This document shows positions 59,137 to 64,000 of a stretch of 64,000 nucleotides of DNA, piece after piece; the stretch's first letter is position 1, and every line of letters starts with the position of its first letter. The translations under genes and the position numbers were made by a program. The stretch is from Rhopalosiphum padi (lineage: Eukaryota; Arthropoda; Insecta; Hemiptera; Aphididae): assembly GCF_020882245.1 (NCBI RefSeq), contig NC_083597.1:56956152-57020151 (forward strand), read 5' to 3'. The notes below the pieces were generated by a model. It had not been told where the DNA came from and ran no database searches. It saw nothing but the letters and a program-made list of their open reading frames with translations.

Positions 59137-62100
59137 TTTTATTATTTTCGTGTCACGCGATTGAACTCAAAATTTCAAAAAATAATGTCTTGCGCAAAAT
59201 CTACCGAACAACGGCCGCTGTAAAAAAGCACATATTTCATTTTTCGATGTCTGTAAACTGTATATTAATAAAAATGGTTTAAGAAATTACGCTTTGTGTT
59301 TCATATTATAATAAGACTATGTTATAATGTCACTAAATTTAGTTTTTTATTAATCATTTATAACGCATACATGATGGTAAACACGACCAGTAATTACCAT
59401 CAAAATCGTTTATTTTTAAAGTTATGCTGGCTATTGATCTTGTAACTAATGATAAATAAAAAAAAGAAACTATATGAAGTGTATTGAAATATAATCTAAT
59501 ACTTATATAATAATAATGATATTTTAGATTCTGAGCGCAGCTATGAATATATTGATTTTACAATGATTTTTTTTTTTTTTTGGTTTCTTTTAATAAATGT
59601 AAATTAAAAAATTATAAATGCTTCAAAAATGTAATACAAGGTTCCTAATAAATGGTACATTTCTCAACTAAAAAGTATCGAAAATTAATAGTCACAATAT
59701 TAAAAAAAAAAAACACACAAGTTATTTTGTAATTAGAAATATAAGCTAGGTACAACTATTTTATAGTTAAAAATGCATAAAAACTTTTCTTTTAAGATCC
59801 AAGTTCTGAAAAACGAAACGGAAGATTCCTCATAAGTATTAATGTAACGGCGTAATTTATTCACGTTACGTGTTATGTAACTTCGTAACAATTTTTCTTA
59901 AGTAACAAAACTGTAAGTTGATTTTTTTTAATAAATAGGTATTCCTTTAAATTAAATAAGTTACCCAACCGTAACAACAGTAATATTAAATTAATTTATC
60001 TGGCAATATTATAACATTACAATAATTAATATTAATACATACTTAATACGTTTTTATTATTATAGATCTGATCTCGTCAAAACTAACTCACGTAAGTTGT
60101 CATTCGATTTTTGATAAAAAGTTAGAGTATTAATAACCGAGTAGGTCCTGCCTATTTTATTTTAACGTAAGAGTAAGGACATTTCTTTTTATTGAAAATA
60201 TATTTTATTACATTAGTTTTTGAAGAACGAGTTAAGTAACTATATTATTAAATAATTTTTATATTTTAGCATGAGTAAAGAAACTTAACCAACACTGAAT
60301 TTAAATTTAAGTGCTCGTAATAATTAATAATATGTTATGAATTTTTATTGTAAAAAAATCTAACTCCTTGATCCATAACGTTATATATATATATATAGCA
60401 TGATATGTACATTAAGTTATAACAACAGTTAAAATACGTACTAACCAAATTTAAAATGTATTTTCAAAAAATGAATATGTTCTATTTAATAATACAATAT
60501 GGTGTTCAATTCACAGTTGTATCACCTCATAATTTGTGCGAATGTATTGTCATGGTTCAGATGTGTGTAATTTTTTGCTTATAAAAATAAAAATATATTG
60601 TAGCTACTATGTTTGAATCCAAGATGGTAACGATATCATGCAAATCGAGCTTTTGTTTGTCGTATAATTCGGATACACCAGATGGTAATTATTATTATGT
60701 GTGGTGTACGGTAATTATTCCTTACACCCACATATAGTAGAAGTACGTCTTATACAGAAATTAGAGATTTAAATTATTTGCTGAAGTTGTTCATTGTATT
60801 CGTTATCGTCGAAAATTCAAAATAATGCTCAGAGTTGCAGAATGCATTATATAAAATGTGATTAATAAAATATATTTTTTATATTTTAGTACTTTAATAA
60901 GTTTAATAAAATATATAAGCGCCACATAATAATTCTATATAAAAATCTATTAGGTATATGATATATGTAATTACTGTTTATTTTTATTATATCTTTAATC
61001 CGTTTAATACTTCCACGGACATAATATTCATAATTTTATGATCATTATTCCTTTTATATTTGTATTTAAAAAAGTATATTTCTCAAGTATAATATTGATT
61101 TTTCAACTTTTAAATATCTTCATTACATAATCTATAATATTAGTATTTAATGTATTATAAATTGTAGTGATGGACTTACGACAATGCAAATTAACGAAGT
61201 TTTGTGTTAATAGTTAGATATAAATAGCATATTTACGAAGTATACAATTAATAAGTTATTTTATGATTTTGGAATTACTTTGATATTTAAACTCACGAAA
61301 TAAGTGATATCGTAATAAATACAGTACAGTGTAGACATTATATACCATAATATTACTATTTTAGTTGTATATTTCAATGAAATCGCATTAACTTATAGTA
61401 CTCCTACGAGACAAGCCATATACTTGTTAAATGTAATGCTCGGCGCTTAACTTAACATTACAAAGTTATAGTATAAGACGGTAAAGTTAAATTATTATAA
61501 ACAACAAAGCACAAACCTACCCCAACATAAATTAAATTCAAAGTCCGTTAAAATTAAAAGCTTACAAAATATCCTACTGACTTATTAAACATGTATTTAT
61601 AGTTGCATGTCTGTATAACATGTACAGTCTGATTGAATATTGTTTCTAAAATAAAGTTACTACCTATCAATTAGAAATAAATTAAATTGTTTTTAAACAT
61701 TCGTGGTACCTAAATAAAATATATGAATACCAAAAGATAATACATAGATTAATAGATTATAGTTCGCGTCACGACAATCATGATATATTTATTTGATTGT
61801 AATATTTTGTAACTTTAAAGGCGTAATATGTGTTATATTATTAAGTATAACTTTCGATATTAAATTGTATTGAGTTGGAATGCGCCGTTATAATATTATA
61901 TATTCACAAATTCGTGGATCACGACTCGAATTTACGCTATTAAAACCAATTAAAAATTCAACGAAATATAAAAGGACACAAGTAATTTTAAAAATAAAAA
62001 AATAAAATAAAATGCACTTTTTTTTTATTGCGATTGACGTTTTTAAAACAGAACAAAAAAACTCAAACCAATATAAAGTAAAGTGGTATTCTTTTATTTA

Positions 62101-63005
62101 ATTTCACAAAGGTTTTCCGACGTTCCGTTGTATATTGGCCATGCATTTATTTTACGTTACGCGCAAATTGAACATGATATGATTTATAGAATTAAACTAA
62201 TAACTTTGTGTCATTGTTGATTTATTACTGGAAATCTAAAATACATAGTACTTTGATTCTGATCGGAAAAATATTTATTGATTTTACAATAAAGTAATGT
62301 TTTTAGTTTATTTGTGATCACTTTTCCCGGGAAATAAAGTACTCAGACAGTCTATAATAATATGGTTCCTCTACATTATTCGAATATGTTTTTACACATA
62401 AATAAGTCATTTATGTTATTTCCCTGTAGTTTTTAATAATAAAAAAAAAACACACGTGACGTATGGTCGAAAAACCGTGAATTTTGAAAAAGTGATGATT
62501 TCCACCACGAATAATATTCCTCGTGTATTATTGTATTATTTGATTATGTATTATTTTTCAATTTTAATAGACCGAGGCATTTAAAATAGTTTATGAATTA
62601 TGTATTTTGTATATACGCATTTTATACAAAGTGAATTATATTTGACTTAAATTCAAAAATATAATATGCGCATCTCAAAATTACTAATTTTCAGTCAAAC
62701 TGTAAATCAACAAAAGTAATTTTTATAAATAATTACAAGTAATTAATTATTCATTAATGACTCCCCTCCTTCCCTAAAAAAAATAAGATAATCCTATTAA
62801 GTATAATACGTTTTATAATATTATGTATCTGGTGTATTATAGAATAGAATATCATTATATATATTTTATACTGCAGTGTGCCTGTAGAGAATTATTGGTG
62901 TTCACTATTTTGTGAAATGTGCAGACAACTTTGTTTGGAAAAATAATTAAAAGAATCTAACTCGATGAAAAAAAAACAATAATACTAACACCGGTGGCAG
63001 ATAAA
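59137..63005. other. AT-rich non-coding DNA
   Basis: Poly-A/T, (TA)n at 60384-60399 and scattered short open frames only. No supported gene. Confidence 0.45.
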
Positions 63006-63149
63006 ATGACGATGACGAGTATCCACGACGGAGTAATAATGTTATACAGACAAAAAGAATATGTGTTCAGCGACAAAAGGCAGCTGGCTGCGCGAACAAT
63101 AGGCATCGGTGCATACAGAAACACCACCGCGGCCGCCGTTGAGGCTTAA
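63006..63149 (+). CDS. Candidate small ORF/exon, unidentified
   Basis: Forty-seven codons from ATG at 63006 (MTMTSIHDGVIMLYRQ...) to TAA at 63149. About 80% of codons begin with a purine, a strong sense-strand signal, and composition is GC-richer than both flanks. An acceptor-like GGTGGCAG lies six bases upstream, so it may be a terminal exon. The opposite strand is also open and hydrophobic, as expected for the antisense of a polar coding sequence. No family recognised. Confidence 0.38.
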   Translation: MTMTSIHDGVIMLYRQKEYVFSDKRQLAARTIGIGAYRNTTAAAVEA

Positions 63150-64000
63150 CTGCCGCGCCCGAAGTAGCACATTGTTCCAGCACAGAGTAAAATATATTAA
63201 ATAATATACCGAGTTGTGTGACTGATTTTTACGCTGTAAATGAACACGCCGCAGACTCGACTAAAGTTGCGATGGATATACAAGTGTAGCGTTATCTGCT
63301 CAGCAAAAAAAAAAAAAAAAATGTGATCGTTTAGACTACGAAACAACGTGCGATTGTATAATTTGTCCACCCCTATTGTAGACACATGTCCCTTTTCCGC
63401 CAAAAAAGATACGATTTCCGTTTCCGCCAAAATGCATTTTTGTGTAATTTCTACTTTTTGCGTTGCTCCCAAATAATATTTGGTGTACAAACGTAACAAT
63501 AAACTACATGCATTAAAATAATAAAATGTTCCAACCATTATAATTTGTAGAATTGATTTCATAGCACATTTCCACTATGTTTATAAATACTTGATAATAT
63601 CGTCAACAAATATTACACAATTAATAACAATATCCGATACCCATCGGGTAACACGCTGCACTTCCCACTATTTAAGGTCGATTTGACTTTATTAAAGCTC
63701 ATGTAATAGTGCAGGTTTTCGAGACCCGTCTAAATAATTAATTATAAGTTCCCAATCAAACTAATATTGTAGTAGTTTTTCAGAAATTATTTAGGAAATA
63801 TTATTGTGTCTATGTTATTGGACTAAATTTTTGACTTGTATGGTGTATATTTTTTTAATTTTTATTATTAATAATTTATTCATACAATTTATGATGCTAT
63901 TTTAAATTCATAATTTATTTTTATTTTTTTCCCGATAATCTTAAAAATAAAATGTAATATCTATTTGGATTTAGAAGTTTTTCAGGGTATTGTATATTAT
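63150..64000. other. Non-coding DNA to the window end
   Basis: The 121-codon minus frame at 63197-63562 contains poly-Phe from an A-run; composition and lack of splice sites argue against it, although its middle (ATQKVEITQKCILAETEIVS) is polar. Nothing else is seen. Confidence 0.35.

Noticed and set aside
1..64000. CRISPR array, bacterial operon or symbiont-derived segment
   Set aside because: No regularly spaced repeats or ribosome-binding-site organisation; splice signals and animal transposons throughout indicate nuclear DNA.

Overview
This is a window of AT-rich eukaryotic nuclear DNA. It has spliced genes with GT-AG introns, many simple repeats ((TA)n, (ATT)n, poly-A/T) and animal-type transposons: a Jockey-like LINE, a tRNA-headed SINE, hAT and pogo-type MITEs. 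The composition, small GC-richer islands and element mix look like an insect, most likely a hemipteran such as an aphid. The organism call is an inference from style, not from a diagnostic marker.

One gene is secure: a complete five-exon MORN3-like gene on the minus strand (CDS 21874 down to 15414). All four introns have GT-AG ends and matching phases, and the spliced CDS is 708 nt (235 residues plus stop). It encodes seven MORN-type motifs and is close in length to vertebrate MORN3, a sperm/cilium-associated protein. A possible RFX X-box lies about 140 bp upstream of its start.

Layout. 0-8.5 kb is mostly non-coding, with a SINE at 1.45 kb and a GC-richer promoter-like island at 4.4-5.7 kb. 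8.5-14 kb holds an LTR-like segment, a hAT MITE, a hAT end, and a GC island from which two weakly supported divergent transcription units could start. 15.4-22.2 kb is MORN3 and its promoter, with a hAT MITE in intron 3. 22-33 kb is AT-rich with a few small candidate exons. 33.6-35.1 kb is a GC island with a pogo-type MITE. 39.0 kb has a third hAT MITE. 43.6-45.8 kb is a GC island with an unusual four-module inverted repeat and a candidate first exon. 47.0-49.5 kb has an improbably long AT-rich ORF and an ORF1-only LINE copy with a perfect 13-bp target-site duplication and poly(A). 49.5-64 kb is mostly non-coding with several small candidate exons or ORFs.

Apart from MORN3 and the LINE ORF1, coding calls are tentative. 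In GC-richer islands of an AT-rich genome several frames stay open by chance, so these calls rest on splice signals, phase compatibility and a purine-first codon bias, and are scored low.
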